Source: Aquimarina sp. MAR_2010_214 (lineage in GTDB: Bacteria; Bacteroidota; Bacteroidia; Flavobacteriales; Flavobacteriaceae). From it: a stretch of DNA of 64,000 nucleotides. The DNA lies in contig NZ_PJMS01000001.1 in assembly GCF_002846555.1 (NCBI RefSeq), positions 62,001-126,000 of the forward strand, in the 5' to 3' direction. Under the pieces are notes generated by a model. The model was not told the origin of the DNA, did no database searches, and saw only the letters and a list, made by a program, of their open reading frames with translations. The position numbers and the translations under genes were made by a program. This document shows positions 34,046-40,894 of this stretch, one piece after another. Positions within the stretch are counted from its first letter, which is position 1; every line of letters begins with the position of its first letter.

Positions 34046-34149
34046 AATCTTATAGTCTATCGATCTTACATCTTAAAAAAGATTTCAAGAGCATTTTTTT
34101 TGTCTAAATCCAATGTTTTATCCTTTTTTAAACTACTGCGACTTATGGG

Positions 34150-34214
34150 TTGCACAGAGGGGATTCGAACCCATATCTTTGGATTATTTGATAAAGTTGC
34201 ACTATTACTACGCA
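34150..34214 (-). other. tRNA-like 3' half in the leader of the hen1-pnkp operon
   Basis: 34158-34174 is a T-arm (GGGTTCGAATCCC with one mismatch) and CTGTGCA at 34157-34151 could be the 3' acceptor strand; the only pairing 5' strand, TGCGTAG, falls inside the operator palindrome. There is no convincing D or anticodon arm. The promoter's -7 element at 34192-34195 means only the T-arm and 3' strand would be transcribed. It could be a decayed tRNA gene or a tRNA mimic in the 5' UTR. Confidence 0.4.
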
Positions 34215-34230
34215 ATTATTTTACGTAGTA
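34192..34230 (-). promoter_or_regulatory. Operator 1 plus -7 element for the hen1-pnkp operon
   Basis: A 25-bp palindrome at 34206-34230 (arms TACTACG / CGTAGTA). Ten bases further on the minus strand stands TTTA (34195-34192) as the -7 core. Same spacing as operators 2, 3 and 4. Confidence 0.75.
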
Positions 34231-34261
34231 AAAAAAGATTCAATATAATTTTTATTGAATC
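34231..34261 (-). terminator. Rho-independent terminator after the tRNA-like pair
   Basis: GATTCAATA / TATTGAATC form a nine-bp stem at 34237-34261, followed on the minus strand by six T. It ends the 440-aa-protein/tRNA unit just before operator 1. Confidence 0.8.
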
Positions 34262-34269
34262 CTCTATTC

Positions 34270-34341
34270 GTCTGGGAACAGGATTCGAACCTGCGTCCAC
34301 TCGGTCCAGAGCCGAGCGCTCTACCGCTGAGCTATCCCAGA
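34270..34341 (-). tRNA. tRNA-Gln-like (anticodon CTG)
   Basis: Full cloverleaf: acceptor TCTGGGA/TCCCAGA, D stem GCTC/GAGC, anticodon stem CTCGG/CCGAG with seven-base loop CTCTGGA, T arm GCAGG-TTCGAAT-CCTGT. The discriminator base is C, odd for glutamine (normally G), and no CCA is encoded. It abuts the next tRNA with no spacer and lies directly downstream of the 440-aa gene, inside an RNA-repair island. It may be a functional tRNA or a decoy. Confidence 0.85.
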
Positions 34342-34414
34342 GAATGAGAGTAGGATTCGAACCTACGTCCATTCGGAGTAAGAGCCGAACGTTCTACCGC
34401 TGAACTATCTCATT
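34342..34414 (-). tRNA. tRNA-like gene with an eight-base anticodon loop
   Basis: Cloverleaf with perfect stems: acceptor AATGAGA/TCTCATT, D stem GTTC/GAAC, anticodon stem TTCGG/CCGAA, T stem GTAGG/CCTAC. The anticodon loop reads CTCTTACT, eight bases instead of seven; CTT (Lys) or the four-base CTTA would be the decoding triplet or quadruplet. The discriminator is C with G before position 1. The sequence is plainly related to the neighbouring Gln-like tRNA. Eight-base loops are known from +1 frameshift suppressors. Confidence 0.8.
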
Positions 34415-34422
34415 CTTTTTCT

Positions 34423-35745
34423 CTACTTACCAGAAAAGAACTTTTCTTTCTTAAGTATTGTAGCTAAATATGGATTAAATATTGTTACTCCATGAACTAA
34501 TTCTGGTGTTGGTATAAACTCTGAAACACTATGGGTTTTTGGAGCAATCCATCCAGATTTCTCTGGATCCAAATTTGCTTTTTCACAAATCTCTATCACC
34601 ATTTTTTTGTTACAATATTTCTCACCATTAAAAACCTCCCAAGGTAGGGGTAGCTTATTCCATACTTGTGTATTAGAGTCTAAAGCACCTCCAGAGCTTA
34701 TATGCCAAGCCACCACATCTCCTGCCATTAATCTTAAAACTTTTCCAAAACAGATAGTATCAAGTATCGATTCTAAACCTAGCGAGTACACAATATTCAT
34801 CCAAACATCACGAGCTTTATTCCAAGCTCCGGCAGTATTATTCCAGGTAGAAGAATCATTCCCTCTTTTTACCACCATCGTTTCTCTATTAATATCGTTC
34901 TCATTCCATAATTTTTTTAATAAAGTCGATATTTCCTCAATAGTAGTAGTCCATTTACCCAGTAACATTCCCTTTTCATTGTCAGTTAATTTATCGAGAA
35001 CTCTTTTTACAGGATATACATACGATATCGTGTAGAAATTTGCAGTCTGATTATTTTTTAAAAAACCACTAACAGTAGCCTTTTTAAATAACATATCCGC
35101 AATCTCATCGTAAGGTTTCTGTTGTCCTGTGATCGTAAATTCACTCCTTAAATTACATCTAGATGTATAATACGCTATAAAACATGCTGAAAATTTGTCC
35201 TTGACAAAATCTTCTAACTCTATATGATGTACCAAACCATGTTTAGCAATTTTTTGAAATTCTGTTTTTTTAATTTCTTGTATAATCTTATTTAGTTTTT
35301 TCTCTAATCTTTTAAGATGGCGAAAAAGCTTATTATATCTCCTTTTTGAAATATCAAAACCTAATTCTAATCGTTCTTTTCTATTAAGCCTATCCGACAT
35401 CAAATTATTTTGACCAAATTCTTTTCCAATGAGTTTAGACATTTGCTTAATGAAGATTTCAATCTCTTTAGGATCAACAAAATCAAAGTTATCGAAATCA
35501 TAAGAAGCTTTAAAAACCTCAACCGCTTTTCTAATTTGTTTTTCCGCTCCAATAGGTTCTGAAAAACTTTCCAGCATTGAGGTATACTTCCAAAAACTTT
35601 TTACCAATGACTTTCCTGAAGCTTTTCTCAAAGTTTTCATTTCCGAACGATTTAAATCTTCATTTAGAATGACCTCTATCATTTCTGCTACATCCTCTGG
35701 TCTCTTCCTTTGATTTAATGTTCTATGTAAATTTTCTAAAGTCAT
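34423..35745 (-). CDS. Unknown 440-aa protein co-transcribed with the tRNA-like pair
   Basis: 440 residues from the ATG at 35745. The longer frame beginning at 35784 would start inside operator 2 and is rejected. The N-terminal part is helical and basic (NLHRTLNQRKRPEDVAEMIEVIL ... RRYNKLFRHLKRLEKKLNKI). The C-terminal half is Trp-rich: TWNNTAGAWNKARDVWMNIVYSLG, CFGKVLRLMAGDVVAWH, WNKLPLPWEVFNG, SGWIAPK. I cannot name a family; it does not look like TROVE/Ro60. The tRNA-like genes start 9 bp after its stop, so it probably acts on or with them. Confidence 0.75.
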   Translation of the reverse strand: MTLENLHRTLNQRKRPEDVAEMIEVILNEDLNRSEMKTLRKASGKSLVKSFWKYTSMLESFSEPIGAEKQIRKAVEVFKASYDFDNFDFVDPKEIEIFIKQMSKLIGKEFGQNNLMSDRLNRKERLELGFDISKRRYNKLFRHLKRLEKKLNKIIQEIKKTEFQKIAKHGLVHHIELEDFVKDKFSACFIAYYTSRCNLRSEFTITGQQKPYDEIADMLFKKATVSGFLKNNQTANFYTISYVYPVKRVLDKLTDNEKGMLLGKWTTTIEEISTLLKKLWNENDINRETMVVKRGNDSSTWNNTAGAWNKARDVWMNIVYSLGLESILDTICFGKVLRLMAGDVVAWHISSGGALDSNTQVWNKLPLPWEVFNGEKYCNKKMVIEICEKANLDPEKSGWIAPKTHSVSEFIPTPELVHGVTIFNPYLATILKKEKFFSGK

Positions 35746-35769
35746 TATCTTTTCATTTTTATTATAGCA

Positions 35770-35808
35770 CAAATGTCTAAACATACTACGCGATTATTCT
35801 GCGTAGTA
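35770..35808 (-). promoter_or_regulatory. Operator 2 plus -7 element for the 440-aa/tRNA unit
   Basis: Palindrome at 35784-35808 (TACTACGC / GCGTAGTA, extendable by CA/TG on each side), exactly 10 nt from TTTG (35773-35770) of the -7 element GACATTTG. Confidence 0.82.
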
Positions 35809-35842
35809 TGTACTTTGATCAAATTTTAAAATTATTTAGATT

Positions 35843-36634
35843 TTAAGCTTCACTAAATATCATCTTAATGGTTGAATTTAAATGACTTTTTAAAACTTCT
35901 ATTTTTCCCTCTTCTTGATATTCTGGTTTCAATTCTTTATTAGCTCCTTCTTGATTCAAATATTGATAAAAACCTATTAAGAAAAAGGATTGTAGAATTA
36001 AGTTATTATGAGTAATAAGTTCTTCCATATCTGATTTAAATTCTTTTGACTCAAGTTGTATCTTTTTTGAACTGTTTAAATGTTTAAAGAAAGGAGGAAT
36101 TGGCTCTTTTAATGGATATCCATCTTTGTGCTTGACACAGTTGCATATCCAGTTTACCTTGTATGTTATAGGAAAATTATATATTGTTTTTCTTAATTCG
36201 ATATCAAATTCTTTTTTCAAATAATCTTTGATTGGAATAAAATTGTTATCAAAATCTAATTCCTTAAAGAATTCATCCATTAATATAGGGAGTCTCTTGA
36301 TATAACTTTCATATTTATGATATGCGCCTACATATCCTAATCGAATAGTTTCATAATAATTTTCATTTAACTCCTCTTCTGTGATATGAAAGTATTTTTT
36401 GTATTTGGAGTGTTTTATCTCTTTTTTTACTGCAATTGCTGATTTTTTAGATGCTGGAACATAATACTGCACAAATAATTTTTGATATGAATCAAATTCT
36501 GAAACTAACTTAACTACAAAATTAAAAAGTTTATTTCCTAAAGGATCAGTTTGGGTTAGCTCAAAATTTCTAATTTTAGAAAATTGTTCTACCAGATTTT
36601 CAAATAACTTATCAATTGAGTTTTCTTTTTTCAT
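35843..36634 (-). CDS. Unknown 263-aa protein, possibly HEPN-like
   Basis: All-helical-looking, 263 residues, 15 bp after the second RlaP gene. NWICNCVKHKDGYP near residue 170 recalls the N-x-x-KH-x-x-G signature of some HEPN RNases, but the classical R-x4-6-H is not clear. Other parts (GLVQYYVPASKKSAIAVKKE-like, HKYESYIKRLPILMDEFF) match nothing I know. A nucleotidyltransferase followed by a HEPN-like protein is a common toxin-antitoxin arrangement, so this pair deserves attention. Confidence 0.6.
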   Translation of the reverse strand: MKKENSIDKLFENLVEQFSKIRNFELTQTDPLGNKLFNFVVKLVSEFDSYQKLFVQYYVPASKKSAIAVKKEIKHSKYKKYFHITEEELNENYYETIRLGYVGAYHKYESYIKRLPILMDEFFKELDFDNNFIPIKDYLKKEFDIELRKTIYNFPITYKVNWICNCVKHKDGYPLKEPIPPFFKHLNSSKKIQLESKEFKSDMEELITHNNLILQSFFLIGFYQYLNQEGANKELKPEYQEEGKIEVLKSHLNSTIKMIFSEA

Positions 36635-36649
36635 TCTCTGTTTTCCTTT

Positions 36650-37708
36650 TTATTTTGAATTATAAAATTCATTCCTAACTTTAGCTAATAACTCATTTAC
36701 ACGACTTAAGTATGGTCGTTCTATTAAATCAGACTTTTCATAAGAAATTTCTAAACTTTCCTTTAATTCCTCTGCTTTATTGACCAATTCATCATACTCA
36801 AAATCTCCATTTTTTATTCCTAATAAACAATCCCGATCTGGTCTTCTTACATTTACTGTACCTTCTTCTGCAATTTCTTTTGCCATATGTAGTAATCGAA
36901 ATGTATGCATCATATTTTTGGTATCGTAATTTTTTCCATGTGCAACATTGTTATTATAGCGTTCTTCATTTCTTTTTTCTACCCAAATCCAGTATTCTTT
37001 ATATTTTTTGCAATAGGAAGAGTATCCATCAACATTAAAATATAACATTGCAATTGGTTGTTCTGCTTTAGCAACAGAACTTAAACAAACTTCATTAGCA
37101 TTATTTCTTGCTACCCCTTGGTATCCTTTTGCTGATCCATAAAAGAGATTATAACAATCTTTCATATGTGGAATTTTGACTAATCCACAATATTCAGCTT
37201 CAAGCTCTTTAATTTCTAGAAACTCTCTAAGTATAATAGATTGTTTTTCTGTTCTAACATAACAAAAATCTAAAACAGATTTTCTTTCTTTCTCTACAGG
37301 GTTTACAATCTTTTTATTAAGTCCTCTTGCTTTTTTGATCTGAGTATATGCATAATTCGCAAAGGTATTTTTACATAGTTTCGATAAAAAACACTCCATT
37401 TTTATCTGATCAAAAATTGGATCTTTGATTAGTACACAGTCTTCTGGCACGTTCAACAATTCGAGGATATTAGGATTGTTTTTTGATAATAACTCAATGA
37501 ACTTTCTTAATTCATAATAAACAATATCATTTGTATCATTATTGATTTGTTCTACATACTCTAAAGAATAGAATTGTTCTTTTGGCACTATAAAAACACC
37601 TCGTATATCCGTATCTGATGAAGCGGTAGCAAGTCCATATGCTCTACTACCGCTAATACATTCAAAAATTATATTTCCCGAAGCCTTAAGTTCTTCTACA
37701 GTTTTCAT
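36650..37708 (-). CDS. RlaP-family nucleotidyltransferase, second copy
   Basis: 352 residues. The pol-beta nucleotidyltransferase core is at the start: GSRAYGLATASSDTDIRGVF (GS-x-G ... SD-x-D), with two Asp in place for metals. Then come long helical parts including MMHTFRLLHMAKEI. This is the RlaP group (RNA-repair-associated pol-beta, PF10127), proposed to add nucleotides to RNA ends in Pnkp/Hen1 or RtcB systems. It overlaps the first RlaP gene by four bases. Confidence 0.85.
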   Translation of the reverse strand: MKTVEELKASGNIIFECISGSRAYGLATASSDTDIRGVFIVPKEQFYSLEYVEQINNDTNDIVYYELRKFIELLSKNNPNILELLNVPEDCVLIKDPIFDQIKMECFLSKLCKNTFANYAYTQIKKARGLNKKIVNPVEKERKSVLDFCYVRTEKQSIILREFLEIKELEAEYCGLVKIPHMKDCYNLFYGSAKGYQGVARNNANEVCLSSVAKAEQPIAMLYFNVDGYSSYCKKYKEYWIWVEKRNEERYNNNVAHGKNYDTKNMMHTFRLLHMAKEIAEEGTVNVRRPDRDCLLGIKNGDFEYDELVNKAEELKESLEISYEKSDLIERPYLSRVNELLAKVRNEFYNSK

Positions 37709-38439
37709 CTTGTTAATTCTTTATATAAAAAGCTATCTACCCTTTCTGCATCTGGTTTGCCAGATGGCAGTGATTTCGCATACTTATTATTAACAGCTAT
37801 TGTTTCCGAAACAAAACGTATTACTTTTTCATTCCTTGGGTGTAGATAACCTTCATCATTTTCTGATTTTATATGCATCAATGTTCTTATTTCGTTGGCC
37901 AGTTCATCAGATATTATAGGTAGCATTTCACTAAAAACTACTGGAGGCATTGTTTTTTGTTCTAGTATCCATTTGCCAGCCATTGAAGTTCTTAATGCAT
38001 AAAACAAGCTCTTCAATTTCACTGTGTCACCTACTAATTTTTCTTCATATTTTTTGCTCATACTTAAATAATGGAACATACAAGCGATAGGAGAAAAGCA
38101 TTCTAAAGCGATACTTCTTAGTTCTGAAACCAATAAATCTTCTCCCATATATAGTATTGGAGAGAATAAATGCTCTAAAGCAGGAACATTCGACTTTTTA
38201 AGTAACCGTAGGCTTTTACGGAGTTCCCAACCTACGGCATCAAAATCTCCATCCATGATATCTATAGTATCTTTTCTCTCAGATACGGAAAGATACCATT
38301 CTAAGGGTTTGGTATATAAAAAACGTACATCATAATCACTGTCTGGAGAAGCAAAGCCCCACGCTCTGCTTCCTGATTCACAAGCATAATTTATGTTAAC
38401 ATTATACTTTTCTTCTATATTTTTAAGTTTTGTTCTCAT
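37705..38439 (-). CDS. RlaP-family nucleotidyltransferase, first copy
   Basis: 244 residues. ESGSRAWGFASPDSDYDVRFLY near residue 20 is the pol-beta active site (GS, DSDYD), and LRKSLRLLKKSNVPALEHLFSPI and ALRTSMAGKWIL are typical of the PF10127 group. It is shorter than its neighbour and lacks its extended C-terminus. It is the first gene after operator 3 and makes a three-gene unit with the second RlaP and the 263-aa protein. Two RlaP copies side by side suggest distinct RNA ends or substrates. Confidence 0.87.
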   Translation of the reverse strand: MRTKLKNIEEKYNVNINYACESGSRAWGFASPDSDYDVRFLYTKPLEWYLSVSERKDTIDIMDGDFDAVGWELRKSLRLLKKSNVPALEHLFSPILYMGEDLLVSELRSIALECFSPIACMFHYLSMSKKYEEKLVGDTVKLKSLFYALRTSMAGKWILEQKTMPPVVFSEMLPIISDELANEIRTLMHIKSENDEGYLHPRNEKVIRFVSETIAVNNKYAKSLPSGKPDAERVDSFLYKELTR

Positions 38440-38457
38440 TTTTCTTTAATTACAATA

Positions 38458-38496
38458 CAAAGATGAAGCTCTACTACGCAATCATTTTACGTAGCT
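38458..38496 (-). promoter_or_regulatory. Operator 3 plus -7 element for the RlaP unit
   Basis: Palindrome at 38472-38496 (TACTACGC ... ACGTAGCT), 10 nt from TTTG (38461-38458) of CATCTTTG. Confidence 0.8.
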
Positions 38497-38499
38497 GCT

Positions 38500-39210
38500 C
38501 TAACTAAATGTAATAGTGTATTTATTTTCTAAAATTGTATGTGCTATAACTATTCTATTTGCCAATGCAGCATTTTCAGTTTTAAAGAATATATCTTCAA
38601 CTTTGGATAACACTATTTCCGATGATAGCCATTCTGATACCTTATTGTATTTTTTATCGCTTAGCTTAAAATTAAATCCATTCAGAACTCCTTCAACAAT
38701 AAAAAGTGTAGATTTCAATGTTTCTGACTTTGACCATTCTGATAAAGCCATATCTAAATAACCATATTTTAATATAATATCCAGAACTCCATCAATTTGA
38801 TAATCTGTCGTGTTTTTATCATTGATAATGCTATACCAAAGTACAGTGAAGTAATCTTCAATTGCATTTTGCTCTTCAATAGGCCAGGTTTCCCATTCTG
38901 AATAATTTAATTTCTCAAAATAGGTAAAATCAAACAAAAAATCGCTTTTAGGATACTGCATTAATTCTAAAATTCTTGGTAGGAAATGTTTATAATCTTC
39001 TATAGTACCAAAAGTAGAAATTGCAGATCTCGAAAAATGCCCTAATTCATTTTCTGATAATTGCTTTAACGGCTTCATAACGATTTCCCTGATTTCTTCA
39101 TCAGTTACACAACAAGGACAACTATGATCTCTTAATTTGATTACATCCAGATGGTATTTACTAAAAACATTGTATAGATTGTCGATAGCTTTATCTAGTC
39201 TAGTTTTCAT
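38500..39210 (-). CDS. Unknown CPCC-motif protein
   Basis: 236 residues, mostly helical. SCPCCVTDEEIREIVMKPLKQLSENELGHFSRSAISTFGTIEDYKHFLPRILEL at about 29-80 is a conserved-looking head, with a C-x-C-C cluster that may bind metal. The middle (WETWPIEEQNAIEDYF) and tail are less distinctive. I recall similar hypothetical proteins but no function. Its start overlaps the ECF sigma stop by 11 bp, so it might be an accessory or sensor for that sigma; no transmembrane anti-sigma features are seen. Confidence 0.7.
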   Translation of the reverse strand: MKTRLDKAIDNLYNVFSKYHLDVIKLRDHSCPCCVTDEEIREIVMKPLKQLSENELGHFSRSAISTFGTIEDYKHFLPRILELMQYPKSDFLFDFTYFEKLNYSEWETWPIEEQNAIEDYFTVLWYSIINDKNTTDYQIDGVLDIILKYGYLDMALSEWSKSETLKSTLFIVEGVLNGFNFKLSDKKYNKVSEWLSSEIVLSKVEDIFFKTENAALANRIVIAHTILENKYTITFS

Positions 39211-39775
39211 AATTATACTTTAGTTCTTTGTAAATAGGATCTTTTTCAATCATTTCCAGTAGTTTCTTTTTTGACTCAAACTTCTTTTTTCTAACATAAC
39301 TTTCAGTATATCCAGTTAATTTTGCTATTTCTTTCATAGTTTTTCTCTCTATATAAAGCCTTAATATCATTTGATCTACATCATTAAGTTTCAAGAAATA
39401 TTTTCGATATAAATCTTCTCGTTCTTTATACTCAATATTCTTTAGGACTACATCAATCATTTCATTACAATCATTATTTATGTTTTCACTAAACTTCAAT
39501 CTACTTTTTTTACGTAATCTATTCCTCCACATATTTTTACAAACCCCATAGAAATATGAATTCAAAGAACACCTTAACTCTAAATTACCACTTGAAAGTT
39601 TTTGATAAACAAGTACTAATGCATCTTGAAATATATCTTCCACATCATCTTCATTTCCTTTGTTTTGAAGAATAAGTTTTCTTATGTACTGATAATTTTT
39701 TTTATAAAAGAACTTGATAATGGTTGTATCTCCCTTCACAATTCCTTCAACGATTTTGTAATCCTCATTGTTCAC
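39200..39775 (-). CDS. ECF-type RNA polymerase sigma factor
   Basis: 191 residues. Region 2 includes NEDDVEDIFQDALVLVYQKL, CSLNSYFYGVCKNMWRNRLRKKSR; region 4 is LNDVDQMILRLYIERKTMKEIAKLTGYTESYVRKKKFESKKKL with a helix-turn-helix. This is the size and layout of an ECF sigma. It lies after operator 4 on the minus strand and may drive island genes or amplify the response. No obvious anti-sigma is next to it. Confidence 0.85.
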   Translation of the reverse strand: MNNEDYKIVEGIVKGDTTIIKFFYKKNYQYIRKLILQNKGNEDDVEDIFQDALVLVYQKLSSGNLELRCSLNSYFYGVCKNMWRNRLRKKSRLKFSENINNDCNEMIDVVLKNIEYKEREDLYRKYFLKLNDVDQMILRLYIERKTMKEIAKLTGYTESYVRKKKFESKKKLLEMIEKDPIYKELKYNYEN

Positions 39776-39809
39776 TAGTCCAAATTTTATAACATTTCTA
39801 ACTAAGGGT

Positions 39810-39848
39810 CAAAAATCAAAAAGTATTACGCAGTATTTTTGCGTAGTA
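39810..39848 (-). promoter_or_regulatory. Operator 4 between sigma factor and WYL gene
   Basis: Palindrome at 39824-39848 (TATTACGC / GCGTAGTA), 10 nt from TTTG (39813-39810) of the minus-strand -7 element of the sigma gene. It ends 35 bp before the WYL ATG, so it could also give autoregulation. Confidence 0.8.
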
Positions 39849-39883
39849 AAAAATAATCTCTATTTTTCCACAAAATTCTAGAC

Positions 39884-40894
39884 ATGGCATTAAACAAAAA
39901 CGCATTAATTCGTTATAAAACTATTGATAAATGCTTACAGAATAATAATCACCAATGGACATTGGACAAATTAATCGAAGCTTGTTCTGATGCATTATAT
40001 GAGTACGAAGGAAAAGATACTCATGTAAGTAAAAGAACTGTGCAACTAGATATACAAATGATGCGCAGTGATAAATTAGGTTACAATGCTCCTATAGTCG
40101 TTTATGATCGTAAATATTATAAATATGAAAGTCCTGATTTTTCGATTACTGATATCCCACTTACCGAAAATGATATGAGTGTGCTGAGCGAAACTGTAGA
40201 AATGTTAAAACAGTTTAAAGATTTTTCACTTTTCACAGAGTTAGGAGGTATCATACAACGTTTGGAAGATAAAGTCTATACAGAAAAAACCAAAAATAAG
40301 TCTATTATTCACATGGATAGGAATGAAAATCTTAAAGGTCTTCATTTCCTAGATGAACTCTATCAGGCAATTTTAAAGAAGGTGGTACTTAAACTTGATT
40401 ATAAGTCATTCAAGGCTAAATCTGCTAACATCATTACATTTCATCCATACATATTAAAAGAATTTAATAATCGATGGTTTTTGATTGGAAAAAGGACTGG
40501 AGCAAGAGGAATTTCAAATCTGGCTTTAGATCGAATTATTAGCATTGATTATGATTTTAAGCTTTCATATTTTGAAGCTGATTTTGATCCCGATCAATTT
40601 TATAAAAATGTGATAGGTGTAACTGTTAATCAGGGAGAGCGCCCTACTCCAGTCAATATTTATATAAATGCATACAATGCGCCATATGTTATAACAAAAC
40701 CATTACATCATTCCCAAATACTCCAACAGCAAAATGATGATGGTAGTATTATAATAAGTATCAAAGTGAAAATTAATTTTGAACTGGAACGGTTATTATT
40801 AGGCTTTGGGGAGAGTATTGAGATATTACAACCAGAGCGACTTCGTAAACGAATTGTTAAAAGGCTTAACGAGGCAAATGAATTATATCTGTAA
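39884..40894 (+). CDS. WYL-domain transcriptional regulator of the island
   Basis: 336 residues. An N-terminal winged helix-turn-helix (ALIRYKTIDKCLQNN ... THVSKRTVQLDIQMM) is followed by a WYL domain at about 150-330: DELYQAILKKVVLKLDYKSF ... HPYILKEFNNRWFLIGKRTG ... LALDRIISI, and a C-terminal extension ending RKRIVKRLNEANELYL. WYL proteins sense nucleic-acid-type ligands (PafBC, DriD) and repress defence operons (BrxR, CapW). It is the only plus-strand gene of the island and lies next to operator 4, so it is the best candidate to bind all four palindromes. Confidence 0.9.
   Translation: MALNKNALIRYKTIDKCLQNNNHQWTLDKLIEACSDALYEYEGKDTHVSKRTVQLDIQMMRSDKLGYNAPIVVYDRKYYKYESPDFSITDIPLTENDMSVLSETVEMLKQFKDFSLFTELGGIIQRLEDKVYTEKTKNKSIIHMDRNENLKGLHFLDELYQAILKKVVLKLDYKSFKAKSANIITFHPYILKEFNNRWFLIGKRTGARGISNLALDRIISIDYDFKLSYFEADFDPDQFYKNVIGVTVNQGERPTPVNIYINAYNAPYVITKPLHHSQILQQQNDDGSIIISIKVKINFELERLLLGFGESIEILQPERLRKRIVKRLNEANELYL

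Noticed and set aside
34342..34415. Reading the eight-base-loop tRNA as tRNA-His because of G-1:C73
   Set aside because: The loop contains no GTG anticodon; the G before position 1 may be chance.
35746..35784. ATG at 35784 as start of the 440-aa protein
   Set aside because: It lies in operator 2 and upstream of the predicted -7 element, so it would not be transcribed.
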